The notes under the pieces were generated by a model that was not told where the DNA came from, did no database searches, and saw only the letters and a list, made by a program, of their open reading frames with translations. This document shows positions 32,634-46,795 of a DNA stretch of 64,000 nucleotides, in pieces. Source of the stretch: Campanula takesimana (lineage: Eukaryota; Streptophyta; Magnoliopsida; Asterales; Campanulaceae); the NCBI GenBank assembly GCA_026119855.1, contig JAOWBW010001041.1, positions 558,001-622,000 on the forward strand, in the 5' to 3' direction. The translations under genes were made by a program, and so were the position numbers. The stretch's first letter is position 1. Every line of letters begins with the position of its first letter.

Positions 32634-34804
32634 AACCTTTATAAGAATTTGACCTATTAACACATAGTAAACTTTAGTATAAAACCAATACAATTCTACT
32701 TCCTCTCCTATGTTTCAAAATGAATTTCTAAATTTACTTTTACTCAAGATCACATTTAAAACATAGATTTTGGGACGGATGGAATATTAAAATGAAACAT
32801 ACCATTAGATAAATAAATCACTTCTAAGCTATAAAAAAAAAAACTTGTTTTGTACATTAATTACAGATTATTGATGGAGTTATATTTTTTTAAAAACTTG
32901 TTTTTAGATAGTGTATGAATTAAAAGCTGACATACATGATTATGGATTTCTTCTGTTCTTCCTATAATATTGTGGTCTGTGTGTTGCGTTTTCTCTTTAA
33001 ACCAATATAAGCCAAAATCAATTTCATGTGAAAGTTGAAGCTAAAAAGAAGAGAGTAATCGCATATACGAAAACGATGAAGAGAGATTATTTAGTTCTTA
33101 ATGGAGGTCCCAAAAAGAGATTGATATTGTGAGATTAATGGATTAAGCAAAATCTGAGTTTACGTATTATCCAATTCCGTTAACTAACGCTGGTTTTCTA
33201 TGAGATCAAATAATGCCAGCTGTCAAAATATGAGAGGTGGCACATAAGTGTGGAATAGAGCATTCGAATTCATATAGATATCCTTAGTAGTTGATACAAT
33301 TTATAAAAGTGCAAGAAGGTGTTGAAACGTTACATATATTTACAAAATGCCACCGCGTGTTTTTAAAATAAGTTCCACATATTTACAAAAATGTCAATAC
33401 GCTTTTTAAAAACACGTATTTTTTGAGAGTTAGGAAATACTACACATTTTCCCCAAGATTTTGACAATTTTTATAGAGCGCTGCCATTAACACCTTTTTT
33501 TTTTTTTTTTAAGTACATTGTTTTTTTTTTAAAAAATAAATAATACTAATTACTTTCTTCATTACAATATTTAAGATAGCTACTTTTGAATAAATTAAGA
33601 TGTTTTTAACATTTAAAATGGAAATACTTACCTCCTGGCTAATTTGTACTGACTCCATTCTAAATGTGAAAAGAGGGAGGATCATGAATGATCATTTTGG
33701 ATTTTAAGGCCATCTCAAAGATAATTTTTTTGCAACAAACTTTATAAATATTTTACAATGCTCAAACTGTACAACTTCAAATGAACCTAAAAAACTTTGG
33801 TTCATGTAAATTCTGTACGCATATCATTTTTGAAGCAAAATGTAACAAGAAATGTTATACAAACGTAAATTGTCAAATTCTGTAATTCTAGCAACAACAG
33901 AAGAAAAAACAACATCGCCTTCCACAAGACAAAGTTAACAATTATTCTTCTTTCCCCAACTTGGTTTAACAACAAGACTTTGCTCCTATAACTTAACTGT
34001 AGTTCATCAAAAACTTTATCAAAAGAACCAAGGGAAGAAAGAAACTCAAGTAAAAAAACGCTATTGAACATCCTATACATGCACAACAACCACTGTCACA
34101 ATGCAAGGTTGCGAGCAACAACAAGTTATGTACGAATGCCTTCCATGGGGGCATTCAGACAGAAATAAATAAAAAAAGGCTCGTTTTCTAAAATTTCCAG
34201 GAAAAAGGCTACCGGAAACACCTTATACGCTTGTCTGTCAGCAAAATCTCTTCTGTAAGTTACCATTTAGTCGCTGCCACTCAGATTCAGAAAGACAATG
34301 GTGGGAAATCATCTTCATTTTTCAAATGATACGACTTTTTTACCATCAACCTGCAATTAACTCAAAATTAGAGAGCTTGTAAAGGACTCAAATATTTTAC
34401 ACAAAAAAGTCCACGCTATTGAAAAAAAAAGTAGTAATATTTCTAGAATATTTATGAAACTAGTGGATTGCACATAACTATATTTGGTTATGCCTATCGC
34501 CCGAAAAATCTGACAAAATTTGAAAAAAAAAATATGGAAATTTGATAACATGGCCTAGTTTGGAAGTAGGGTGGTGAATGTGTATATTCACGAAAAAGAT
34601 AGTGCTTTATGAGAGACTTTCTTGCAACATATTTTTTTTTTTATCTAAAACGAAACACATTAAAGTGTTGTCACGGTACAACCACTGTTGCACACGTGAA
34701 GAAATCGCGTACAACACTTCACTATTTCATGTTTATTTTCAAGCAGTTCTATCAGACGGTGTAGATTATGAGATTACTGTACCTATCAGGACCAGGGACG
34801 GATT
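32634..34804. other. Intergenic, no gene recognised
   Basis: AT-rich spacer between the FAR1 pseudogene and the nucleotidyltransferase stop. It contains a T-run at 33496-33511 and short open frames with no protein-like signal. Confidence 0.6.
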
Positions 34805-37800
34805 TCAGCCTCTGAGTAGTAGGCGCGGAGAGCCCTGACCAGCCATTTGAGGCCTTAACGAGGTAGGGGATTTGGGTTGCCTGCTGTAAATTGGCACGAG
34901 TGGGCCCCATGATTCCGCAACCGTTGTCTCGGGATGGGGAATGATACCGTGGGCATTAGGATTTGGATTGTGCACAAGGGAATATGATTGGTGGGACCCA
35001 AGATTTTGATTGATGGGAAAACACGGTTGAGGCTCCTCGAGGTTGCTTCTATCATGCATATTTGGTTCGAAATATGGAAACACTCGATTGTTGGTATGAG
35101 GTGATCTTGGTACCTGTGCGATATTATTTCCCTTCAGTGTCGAGGGCATAATACCATGTGGAGGTCGATTCTGTAAATTTAAACACGTGAAAAATACCTT
35201 CAGATTTGATAAATAAATTAACTAAATTAAAATATTAAGAATGATACTCCCACCATCCCAATGGAAGACTATAATCCTAGTTTGAATTCGAATGTTTTGA
35301 AGAGCAGGTTAGAGAATTATTAATTTTCAAACCATATTCATTTCATTTTAGTCAATTTTTTTACTCTTTATTTCGGATGAAGGGAGTAACACTGTTCATT
35401 AGTTGCTGAAAGAAGACTCCCTAGAGTTGGAACATTTCAATAATGAAGGTGGCACTGTTTGAAAAGAAAGAAAAGTAATGCTCCATCTTTCCAAAAAGAG
35501 TCATTCAACAAGAAATATTTGAAGAATGTGTTGTACTTGTTTATGACTACTTGAAATTACACTAAGATTATACGGTATAGTTTCTTAAAAAAATAGAACT
35601 ATCTTTTTTAGGACAAGCCAGAAAGGAAAGAGGGATTATTCTTTTTCTTGACATATGAACCTAACACGAAATAAGAAGAGAAACATAAAAATAAGAACAA
35701 ATTTAAAAAACAAAAATCAACAGATTTAAGCCCAAGAAGATATTACCATTTCATACTATTATCATCGTAGATTTAAATGGAATGAAAAAGGAGAATATTA
35801 CCGGGTTGGGAATGTAAGTTCCAGTCCCTCGATGCTTTGGCATTTCTTCCAATCCAAGGCCACAGGACGAGCTAGCATCTGGCTCGGGATGTACAAGGCT
35901 GGATTAAGGATGATACCATTCACATTACCATGTGAAAACCCATTCCTCTTGAACTGCTGGAACGGATTCCGAAGCGGGTCCCACAAATTCAGGCCCTCAA
36001 AAGGAGGAGGAGGTGGCGGTGGCGGTGGCATGGAAGCCCCAGCACGAACACTCGAGAGATACTCGTAGAAGAACCACCGACCACGGTGCAGAGATCTTAG
36101 ATGACTCTGGTAATCCCCAGTAAGATCTGAGCAGTTCAATTCTGGAATTTGTAAGGCTACAACCTTATCCTTTTCAAAGTTTTCTGATTGGTTTTCATCT
36201 AAGTTCCCGTCTTTTGTGTTCCTATTAGCCAACCATTCCTTTGAGAAATACAAATGGGGTGCATGAGGTGGCATACGAGATGGACGTACGATCTCCTTAT
36301 CTCTTGGAGGAGAGATTTTGGTCCGTTCGTTTGAAATTTTAAGACCTTCGAGTTTGGAGGTCGCGAGGTCTTTTGCATCCTCATTTACTCGATCTTGAAA
36401 AAAGATCGGAAAGCCAGTAGACTTTAGTTTTCCATTTTGCATTTTTCCGTCTTCATTTTTAGGTCTTGGAGTAGAAACTTCAACATCAGGTCTCTGTACA
36501 TTTCCGTGCCTAACTAAAGTGCTTGAAAAAAATATTCGAAGCTCACTAGCAATGTCATCTACTTGGCTCGTTAGGATGTGACCAAGTTTTTCAGCACCAA
36601 AAGTAAAAGCGCTGCGAATCCTATAAAAATTCCCTACCAGAACAGTTGAGTAGTCATTAGATCATTAAGATGAAAGAAAAATACCAAGGCAAGACTTAAG
36701 GGGTGATGCATAAGGTATTTTGGACAATAGAAAATACATTTATTGTCGAAAGCCAAAAAAATGAAATTAAATAAAATAAAGGCTCTACCTTTACTCACGC
36801 TTCGACCAAGATTATTGTTGTCCTTCAGTGGATCAACAATATTTAGGTATTTTGAAGGGAATGCTCGTGAAGTCATTTCAGGAACGGAGAGTTTTCAGAG
36901 CAAAATTTCAGAAAATCTTTTCCAAGCAATAAATCATGAGTCCCCTTCTGCGATATCTCAGCTACAAAAAAGAAGAAAAGGGCAAATTCTTCAGAACAAA
37001 AGAGAATAAACAAAACGGGTCCTTGAAACCATACGATCATCCAAATGAAAGAATGCTAGAAGATGTATTACAACTCACCCGAAAGATCTGGCAAAGCTGA
37101 TATGCGGACCGGACCATTTAAACTTATGCAGTAGGTCTCCCAGTCAAACTTGCTGAAGTAGTCCAAAAATTTATATAGAACCTAAAATAGCGCAAGTGAC
37201 CTCATTTTTTCATGCCAAAATTATATTGTAAGATGAGAAATAGAATTAAAACTCACTGCTAAAGGGCCGTCCAAGGTTGAGTGGAAAACTTGGAAGATGT
37301 ATAGAACCAAGGTCTCCAAAGCATAAGTAGAAATCAAGCCATGATGGGCACCAAGAATACGGCTCTCATAGTAACACCATGCTTTGATCAGAATGATACT
37401 TTGTTTGAAAAGATGATCTTTTCCAATGACTCTGTCTACCTGTATGGAATGCAAAAGTAGAAAAGTCAAATTAAGAAGAACAAAATTATGAATCAAATTG
37501 GAAGCACGCACATAGTCATTAAAATTTCTTTCAGAATGTTTGCATTGCCAGTTTGACTTTTGTGCAATCTGAAAAATCGATGGCAATAACTTTTACTTCC
37601 TAAAAATACCCCTTATCAATAAGGTGAAACCATGGTGTTTGCGTCACTGAACGAGTTTTTATCAATCAAAAAAATTGACAATGTAATTAAAGTCAATTTG
37701 TCAACAAGACTGTAATAAAGGAAACGATATCTTGTTTAGGCAAAAAGCTAAGAAAACATAGCTCTCTTTCCGGGACAAAGGGATTTGTTATTATGATTCC

Positions 37801-40800
37801 TTAGTGTAGTACATGGTAACTTATGTGCTCATCTAGTATGTCTTTAGAGTATGAGTGCATAAGTTGAACAATGAAGTAGAATCAATAACACCCTCCATTG
37901 AATACCTCGTGAGGGAAACAATGCAGTTCAAAACATGATCTATAATTTTCCCAATTCCATCTCGATATCTATCTTTTACAACGTAATAGTCATGTCATAT
38001 TAATGTTATTCCATCTTACTCTCCCTTATCATTATCTACCCGAATTCTGTACCACATTTGTGTGCCCCTTCATGTACCATAAGATCCTCTTCATGACATC
38101 AGCCCTAACAACCCAGATCCCAAGATCTTCTGTTGATACATGAAGAAGTACATAAAAGTGGTACAGGAGATTCAGACTATATTCAAGAAATGTTGAGAAT
38201 GAAATACTCCTCCATTCTAGAAAAAAAAAAAAAAAAAAAAAAAAAAAGATCATATTTGCTACATGTTCCAAAACAATTTCAAGTTTGGAAAGTCAAAGCA
38301 TCTTGTATGTTATCTTTACAATTTAGTCCTTTGGTTTGACTCAACGAATGTACTACTTGAAAAGTTAAGTGTTGTAATAGAAGTGAACATTTGGAAAAAC
38401 TGAAAAGGGAATGGAAGAAAAGTACAAATTCATCACAAATTTCAAGGACCGGTGTTATAGGTTAATTTTCAAAAAAAAAAAAAAAAAATGTTTGCACCCA
38501 CGTAAGCTAGGTTTAAAAAGAAAGTAAAATACTGAAAGCTACTCTCTCCTTTCTGTTAATAGAGCTTTACAATTGACTTTTGCTTCTAAAGAATTTCTAT
38601 GATTGGAACTAGAGAAAAGCACATAAGAAAAACATCCTATACTTGAAATGAAAGAGAAGTTACAAATATAGCGGAATGTTTTGGCTTATATTAGAAATGG
38701 CATACTTTTGAGGGACAGACTGAGATGGATATTAGGACTATCTTTGGGTTTAAAGAAGTACTTGCAAAGTTGAGTCAACTGACAATCCCTAATATGTGCG
38801 TCCGCTAAAGGGAGTATATGTCACACGAAAGAATAAATCTTGACCAATAAAAGATCTATAACATAGAGATGTATCGTGAAACTTTCAACTTACGGTTTCA
38901 AATATGGAAAGATCATGGCTTACACTGACACATATCTATAACCCTAGAACTTGGACCAACTCAACTACTTTCAACATATTTCAGCAATGCTCAGATACCC
39001 AGATTTATGTGGCACTCTACTTCCCAGTTCCATTCACATATTTCCTTATAATACGAGTGGTGATGCACCAAACCACTTAAAGATAGGTCCCACAATTACT
39101 AAGATTTCCTAAGATTAAACGATGGATTATGGAGGATGAAAGCAAGAAACTATATGGAGCTTTCACCGATAGGCACCAGAACAAGGTTGGTAGATGGTGT
39201 GCAGTCAATATTCAAATGCGTATTTGCTGTAGCATTTAAGAATTTAATAGGTTCAGTAGTGCAACCGCGATAATAGGTTGATTTTCTTGTTCTTTCCGTA
39301 AGAAACAAGAATTGTATATATGAACCATAAAAATATGATGACGTAACGAAAAAGATGGTAGTTCTATCATCTATGCCAGAATAAAATGCACTACTTTGGA
39401 AGTGATTGCTAAAGATTCGATTTAACCATTTAAACTTGGATCTGACTGGAAACCAAAGCTGAAAGCATTTATAAGATGGAACAATACACGCACACACATC
39501 TGTATAACTGGAAGGAAACCTACCTGTTCAAGAAGCATAATGCACAAAGGCCTCCTATTTGATTTAAAGTTATATCGACCACAATGTTCTGCACTATGCA
39601 CTTCACAAGCTTAACCTGTCATCAGAAAATTCAAGTTCCAGACAATTGGTAAGATTTTATAGCTACTGTTTACTGAGATTCATATGCTTCATTGAAGGCG
39701 TATGTAACTAATCAGCAAGGCAAAAAAGAACTTTGGAACATTTAGAGTGATAGGAATGAAACCTCTGCGGGAACTCGTTGAACATCTTTTACCACGAACT
39801 CTGCCTTGATATTCCCTACTTCACCTTCAAGTACTGATACGATGTCATTAGCAAGGGCATCTTCCTCACTTTTGCCACCAATGGCAGTCAAATCTATGTC
39901 CCCATCAGGAAGATAAGTCTTTAAAGGTACTGAACCGTAGGGGAATACCTGTACAAGGATCAACAATCATCTATCATTTAATGAAGGTGAAAAATATGGA
40001 GAGAGAATTACTCCATTAAAGAGACGGGTAAAATACAAAAATCTATGAAACTCCCCTTGTAATATACAATAACTGGCGTGTTCTCCAATCACCATGTTTA
40101 TGCAACTAGATATGCGAGAAAGACTAATAATAACTGATGAGTAATAAGTGGCAATGATCATAAAGTGGAAGTAACAGATATGCAAAACTAAAGGCTTGTA
40201 TGTGAATGAAGAAGAACATGCATATACACAAAGTACTCGGGCTTCTATCACACTCTTGATTTCCAATTGTAAACGCCAAACCGGTTCACTAAAAAATAGT
40301 CGAGCCAAGCGCCAAGAACAAACAAGGTTAGACATGTAAAATCACCTCACTAAGACATCAACATTTACAAAGAAACCAACTTTCACGACATCTCGCCCGT
40401 CCTTGTCTAAAACTATTTCTTCTATCACACTCTTGATTTCTTGATCCATCATGGGTACATGCATTATTGGAGAACTAGAAATAATTACCATAAAACCATC
40501 AACGTACGTCATCGATTTTCTTGGAGAACCTTTCAGAGGCAGTTATGAGCCAGATAGAAATAAAAACTCCAAATAACGGATTTATTGTTCCGGTGATGTG
40601 TGCCTAGTTTCCAAATATGACAAGTTCTCTCCAACTCCACGCATTTAAAACGCTACTAATGGCTACTATGCATTGGGCTCATGTACATCGCCATGGTTTA
40701 TCATAAATCGTTTCACCAAGGAAATCCCATTGTCTTTCCAGTATATGATTCCTTGTACAACCAAATACACATTTACAAACTGCGATCTATGGATAATTAA

Positions 40801-41779
40801 ATATAAAAAAGAGAGTTCTTTTTCACAAAACTCAATATGGGTTATCTACAAATCTATCAAACCTTGAGATTCTCCTCTTGCCCCAAGAACATTAAACCAG
40901 CATGCCATTGATGACGACTAAAAATATAATCATTATCCATAACGACTAAAAACTCAATCTAAGCCATCATAAGAAGACACCTTTATGAACCCTAAGATAG
41001 TAGTTGTCGTAACAAATCATAAATCCATGCACATTCATTAAAAGGTTTCTACTTTCAATCTCTAGGGCAAATTTCTCTACAGACGGCAAATTCCACATCA
41101 CAAATCCCTTAAATACACTTACAAGGAGATTCACTTTTATGAACCTCGAAACAATATTCATTTGTAGCCGAATTTCTTAATACAAACATATTAATGGCAA
41201 TGTTCCCATCTTCCTACTCCACCATAAACCCCTCTATATCATTTGATCAAAACTTGCAGAAATTCAATTTAACTCGGACAAAAATATAATATTTCCAGGA
41301 AAAATAATGTTTTGCAATGTATCATTTACGTAAAATTAGTACAAAACATATCTCAATACAAAGCATCACCTGCACAAAACTAGCAAAAAATCATTTCACA
41401 CTGAATCAATGAAAAAACTCAGATCTACAAAGGAAAACAATGATTTTCATCAATCCATCATCCAAGCAAAACTAGCAGATTACATTTTAACAGAAAAAAA
41501 ACAATCTCAAATTTTGATAAAAACAAGGATTCTTTACAATGTATCATCTCAAAAAAGACAGAAACTTCATCGAAAAAATGTCCGATTTCCAAGAAAAACT
41601 AATAATTTGTACAATGCATCATCTGCATAAAACAATTAAGCAAAATACTTCTACTTGGACCAAAACACAACCAATCAACCATATTCAAATCATGCTATCA
41701 TCTATCCACATAGAAACACATAAAGATATACACATAAAAATGCACAAACTAAACAGCCAAACAAACAGTAAAATTGATA

Positions 41780-41812
<33 letters not shown>

Positions 41813-42074
41813 ATGGGCAGCAAAATTTCACCTCGCAGCCCAGACACTGTTTAAGTAGCCTCTGCACATAATTAATAACATCCCTCCTCCTTTTATCAGA
41901 CACAACAGTAGCCTGAAACTGAGAAACAATCCTATGTGTCTCTTTCTCTGCAACACCCCATTCCGCAGCCCCAATCATTTCCGGTAATAAGTTGTTGTCA
42001 TCTGAAGTTGATAAGGGCATAAGCATAAGCCTATCTTCGATCACTCCAACGTTAATTTCCCTAAACTCACCCAT
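34805..42074 (-). CDS. Nucleotidyltransferase, PAP/OAS1 substrate-binding type, 8 exons
   Basis: Exons on the minus strand: 41832-42074, 39763-39948, 39524-39615, 37257-37439, 37079-37181, 36789-36961, 35802-36633, 34805-35170; all GT-AG. ATG at 42074 (MGEFREINV). Exon 2 has the polymerase-beta-type site VFPYGSVPLKTYLPDGDIDL (GS at 86-87, D98 and D100). Exons 3-5 hold the PAP/OAS1 helical domain (AWCYYESRILGAHHGLISTY; LDYFSKFDWETYCISLNGPV). Exon 6 has FPSKYLNIVDPLKDNNNLGR and exon 7 GNFYRIRSAFTFGAEKLGHI. The C-terminal half is Pro-rich with nine consecutive Pro and MPKHRGTGTYIPNP. Relatives are plant non-canonical poly(A)-polymerase-like proteins of unsettled function. Three one-base losses break the frame: exon 3 (39524-39531), exon 6 (about 36875-36895) and exon 7 (35849-35862). 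The usual acidic FPPL-like end is not seen. Confidence 0.82.
35247..35386. mobile_element. Small MITE in nucleotidyltransferase intron 7
   Basis: Ends CTCCCACCATCCCAATGGAAGACTA and TTTCGGATGAAGGGAG with TA flanks. Confidence 0.6.
38221..38248. repeat. Poly(A) run in intron 3
   Basis: About 28 A in the 2.08-kb intron 37440-39523. It follows ATACTCCTCCATTCTAG, the start of a MITE-like sequence whose other end is probably AAAGGGAGTATA near 38811. Confidence 0.7.
41782..41811. repeat. (TG)n microsatellite next to exon 1 donor
   Basis: About 15 TG dinucleotides 20 bases inside intron 1 of the nucleotidyltransferase gene. Confidence 0.95.
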
Positions 42075-43959
42075 CAAAGTTCACACCTTTACACAAAACC
42101 CAAGAAAAAAAATCCCCCAAAAACAGCCCTTTTACAAGAACATTTTATCAAGTGGGTGTTTGATCAAAATTGGAGGGTTTTTTTTTTTTGTTTTTTTTTG
42201 TTCAAGAAAGAAGGAAAGAGAAACCAGGGGTGGGTGTTTGTGGAATGGGTTTTGTTTGGGTTTAAAGAGAGAGAAGGGGAAAGAAAGAAAGATCCAAATC
42301 TTTTGTTGTAGAGAGAGTTTAAAGTAATCAGTTTTTGTGTTCAAGTTTGGGGAGGAGGAGGAGAAGGGTGAGGGAGATTGTCGATTTCTGTTGCTGTTAG
42401 GTTGAATTGAATTCAACAGTTAGCATAAATACGCCATAGATTGTTTGTTGGAATTTTTGTATGTATTTGTGATTTGTGTGTGTAATCTCCCTTTCCCTAC
42501 TACGCTCCTGCTTTTTCAAATTCTATTCCGCCTCAGTAAGGTACAATTACACAAAATTTAATCACAATTTTACCAAAAGTGAAATTTAACCAATTTTAAT
42601 AATTAATACTCCCTCTCAACCTAAATGATGCCCGTAAATGTTTTTTTTTTCAAAAAAAAAAAAATCACCGGTCTCTTTATCTTTATACGTGAAAAACTAA
42701 ATGTTTGGAAAAGAGATTATAAGATTATATATGTCTTTGCCACCAAATTATAAAAAAATTTGGGATTTTCAGATATCTCTTAAAATGAAATTTGGACACT
42801 TATTTAGGGACAGAGGTAGTACTATTTATTTTTTAGTGATAAAGTTGAATAAATTTTGATCAATACGTTTAATAATATAATTATTACAATAAAATTTTAA
42901 ATTTAAATTATTACTGAATGTTTTATGTAGTATTAATAACAGATTTTAAAATTTTATTTACATACTTATTTACTCTAAAATTTAATCAAACGAAGTCGAT
43001 CAAATTAAACATTAAATTTAAAATTGAGCTATTGACGAAATTATTAATCATATTTCTATATTCCTAATTTTCAATCAATAATAAAAGATTGCAAAGAAAA
43101 ATTAGATTATCATAATTTTGTGGTCAAAGTTCAAACAACTAATCAAAAACTAAAATGAGATTATTTTTTGGACAAATAGTGTAGTATTATTTTAGATTTA
43201 TAAAATTATGCATTTCTTTGTTAAATCCTCTAGATTTTTTTGAACTATTTATTGATGTATTCCATCATTGTCCTCATTAGTTGACTTGTTAAATTTACCT
43301 CTTCCTTTTGTTCATCCTTTTTACTTGTCTTTTAACTTTCATGTTGAATGTCTTATTTATCTTTTTTTATGTACATTGTCCAAATTAATTGACTCAATTG
43401 AGAAGTAAACTTTTAAAAATGATGCATTATATACTATTTTAAACTCTTTTAAACTCTTTTCATCTTATTAGAAAGTTCGTCTTATTTTTATTTATGATTA
43501 ATATAAGTGAACTTTAACTAAATATTGACGTCAGTCCAATCATCATAATGAAATCTTAAAAACTACAATTGAAAAATAATCTAATGATTTTCAATTACAT
43601 TATTTTCTTTTCAAAACCTTCAATAACCATTTTTAATATATTAAAATGATTAAATAAATATTAATGTAGCTTAAATTTCACTTTTATTGATTATAAAGAG
43701 TCACATGAGATTAATTTTCTTTTCTGAACTTCACTTATTGTGATTATAAAGAGTCACATTTGACTAATTTTCCAAGAAGGAGAGAGTAATAGATTTTAGC
43801 ATATTTGGATTACCTTACTTGGTGTTGTAAATGCCATCTAGTATTGGGCCTAAACTTTGTACAAGGCCCAGCCCAAATCAACTAGCAACTAGATTCTTGT
43901 GATCTAAGTTTAGATTACTACGTTCCGATCCAAATCTCGCTCAAATTACCACTATCCAG

Positions 43960-43993
<34 letters not shown>

Positions 43994-44138
43994 GATGGGA
44001 GTTAAAGTTGGAGCTCATTCAACAAGGATTTACATCTCCATCACAAATTTATCTAATTCACTACATTTGCTAATTGATAATTAACATCTAGTATTATTGA
44101 GTCAGTCGTATAATAAACCGGTTTTACACTCACATATA
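42075..44138. other. Upstream of the nucleotidyltransferase gene; AT-rich, MITE
   Basis: 42075-42420 is the likely 5' leader, with purine-rich runs. A MITE with ends CTCCCTCTCAACCTAAATGATG / CACTTATTTAGGGACAGAGGTAG lies at 42609-42819. A poly(A) run lies at about 43960-43992. No gene seen. Confidence 0.65.
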
Positions 44139-44336
44139 CTCCCTCCGTCCCAATACGTACGCTACGAACGAAATACGACTTGGCATTTGACTATTCAAAC
44201 TTTTTAAGTATATGAACACTTGCTTCACTAGACATGTTGTGTTTATACACATGTAAGCCTAAATTGTAGAAATGAGAAGAACTTTTTGGGACAATAAAAA
44301 ATAGCAAATGAGAAGATCATTTTGGGACGGAGGGAG
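44139..44336. mobile_element. Stowaway-like MITE
   Basis: Ends CTCCCTCCGTCCCAATACG and TCATTTTGGGACGGAGGGAG, TA flanks. Confidence 0.85.
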
Positions 44337-44616
44337 TATGTAAAACATGTTTTACATTAAAAGATTTTGTTTTGCATTAATGGATGAAAACAGATTTTAA
44401 ACTAAAAAGAGTGTAAAACAAGTTTTTCTCAAGATTTTGACAACATTATTATTCTCTTTTATTTTAGAGTGTCACTAATTTACAATGAAAAGACAATATG
44501 TTCCCTATTATGACTGTAAACTTGTCCAAGTATGATTGTTCGGTCAAGAAAATGTAAAGTGGGAAGGTACATTAAATTTGAATAATATTGCTTCTATAAA
44601 CGAAAATATTATATTA

Positions 44617-44792
44617 TCTCTGTCTCAATACAATGGTTTCATTTTAAATTTTTATCGTCAACAAAATGAACTTAGATCAAACATTAGTGTCAATTTAATG
44701 ATCACAATAAAATTCTAAAAATATTATGGTCAAAATTCATTTATCTTGACTATAAAAACTTAAAATAGGACAATCTTTTTGGGACAGGGGAC
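44617..44792. mobile_element. Diverged Stowaway-like MITE
   Basis: Ends TCTCTGTCTCAATACAATGG and CAATCTTTTTGGGACAGGGG near TA; a weaker match than its neighbour. Confidence 0.5.
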
Positions 44793-45929
44793 TATATTGA
44801 CTTTCAAACCTATTTAATTAGGCAAAGTTATTTATTCAGTGTTTTGTGAGAGATTATTTACCAAGCATGTTAGGTTGAAACTATTTTCTGAAAAAAAAAA
44901 GTCAGATCTAAATAATGATTATAATAACATGTGTTTATCTCATGATAAATGTCAAATTTTTATAATTTAACCATAACAACATTAATTTATATAAAAAAAA
45001 ATTATTGTTTTATCTCAAAAATATTAATATTCAATTATGATATTCTATGAGACGGGAAAATAATAAACTAGTAAAACTTGTCAGTTAGTTCCTCTCATAA
45101 ATTTTGGCACTTCTCACTATATAGCCTCATTTGACAAAAATGATGACTAATAGTTGCTGGCTTGTTAACATACGTTAATTAACAACTCATTTTCACGGCT
45201 TATTGTTAATGGCTTATAATCAATATATAATTATTAATGATTTATTAATTGAAAATGGTGAATTGAATATAAAATAATTATTTTATTTATTCTAAATAAT
45301 TTAATTTGTAATAAAATAATTATGAATGTTTGGTAAAAACAAACATCCATACCATTGTGCTTTCACTAAGAATAAAAGAAACAATATTTCCATTTTGGGC
45401 TTTCACTTATTTATGTAATATGTGTTTATGTAGCTATTGGTCAAAAGAATTTTCAGTGGCTCAGGTAGTGACTACTTCCAGGAAAAGGGATCAACCCTTG
45501 CTTCTAGGCAGAACTCCAGGTTGAGGAGTGACATGGAATAGGTTGAGGAGTGACTCGGAATACTTCCAAAATCTCAGTTGTAACTCGGCTGTACTTTGTT
45601 TTTATTTATAACTTTCTGACTTATAAGTCAAAACAAATGTTAATTTTAAGTTTTAAATCAAAAGACTTTCCAAATATAAGTGTATGCAAATGATCGCTTA
45701 ATATTTTTGAATTACATGCCGTTCTCTTAATTGATTTTAGGTTCAAAAATTATCTTATTAAGATTAGCAGACTGATAGCAGGTCTACTGGGTAGAATAAG
45801 GTTACGTCTCAAAATTGTTGGTTTGGCACCTCTTCTTCCGAGCGAGGCAATAATAAGTATATTAGGTAGAATAGGCATACGACTAAAATTTGTGTATTCG
45901 GCATCACTTTAGAGGAGCATAGACGTGAC
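44793..45929. other. Intergenic, nothing recognised
   Basis: AT-rich, no convincing gene or intact repeat. Short open frames only. Confidence 0.6.
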
Positions 45930-46440
45930 CATCCAGTTATAACCGGCGGTTAACGGTTATAACCACCGGTTAGGAAATCCGTTAAGTTGTAACCGTAACC
46001 TAACATTATAACCGTGATGTCCGGTTACGGTTAACCAATTAAACGGTTAATCCAGTTAACCCGGTTATGTGATTTTTTTTAATTTTTGAATTTTTTAAAA
46101 TGAGTTTTTAGCATTTATTGTTAGAAAACTAACTGACAATCGTCAAAACACTGACAGAAAATGAAGGAAAACACTAATTATGTTAGAAAACTAGCAAAAA
46201 TCGTTTAAAACTAACTGTAATTCCGAAAACTAACTCAAAAATGTTAGGAAACTGAAGATTAATATAGACGGTTGAACTGGCGGTTAGCTTCCCGGTTATA
46301 ACCGGCGGTTAACTGGTTACTAAATGGTCTAACCTTAACCGAACCGTGTAACCGACGATTGACGGTTGAAACGGTTGGCAGTTTGGTAGTTGGCCGGTTA
46401 TGGCCAGTTAAAAACCGATGGTTAGCCGGTTACGGTTGAA
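45930..46440. repeat. CGGTTA-rich repeat region
   Basis: Dense degenerate copies of CGGTTA/TAACCG (for example ATAACCGGCGGTTAACGGTT, AACCGGTTATG, TGGCCGGTTATGGCCAGTT) in two blocks, 45938-46060 and 46265-46440. They are separated by AT-rich sequence with repeated GAAAACTAAC words. This is possibly a hAT-derived element with subterminal repeats; ends not found. Confidence 0.6.
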
Positions 46441-46644
46441 AAATGGAGAGCATAACTTATTTGAGTTTTTGTGAGCGATGTCGATATTTTTATATGATTT
46501 TTTTTCGTATAATGAGATGACTTTATGTCGAGCGAGTCCCACATTTCATTAAATCAATATCAATCGCAAAATGAGAAAAAAAATGACGCGAGTTGGGTCC
46601 TTGCCGCGTAAGAAGGGAGCTCGAAAGTGTAGGGACCGCGACCA

Positions 46645-46795
46645 GCCTCATACTAATGAAGTGGGTGGGTGGTCTTATATACTTTGCAATTATTTGCTCA
46701 ACTGCTCGGATTTGTTTTTGGGCATCCCCAAAAGGCCTCATACTAATAAAGTGGGTTGGTGCTCTTATATACCTTGCAATTATTTGCTCAACTGC
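46645..46795. repeat. Direct duplication, 91-bp period
   Basis: CCTCATACTAATRAAGTGGG...TTGCAATTATTTGCTCAACTG occurs at 46645-46704 and 46736-46795 with few differences. Confidence 0.85.

Noticed and set aside
33802..34089. 95-codon minus frame near the nucleotidyltransferase 3' side
   Set aside because: Hydrophobic AT-rich frame without motif; probably untranslated or intergenic.
42132..42416. 94-codon minus frame upstream of the nucleotidyltransferase
   Set aside because: Ser/Pro/Phe-rich frame in the presumed 5' leader; stops before the ATG at 42074 and has no domain.
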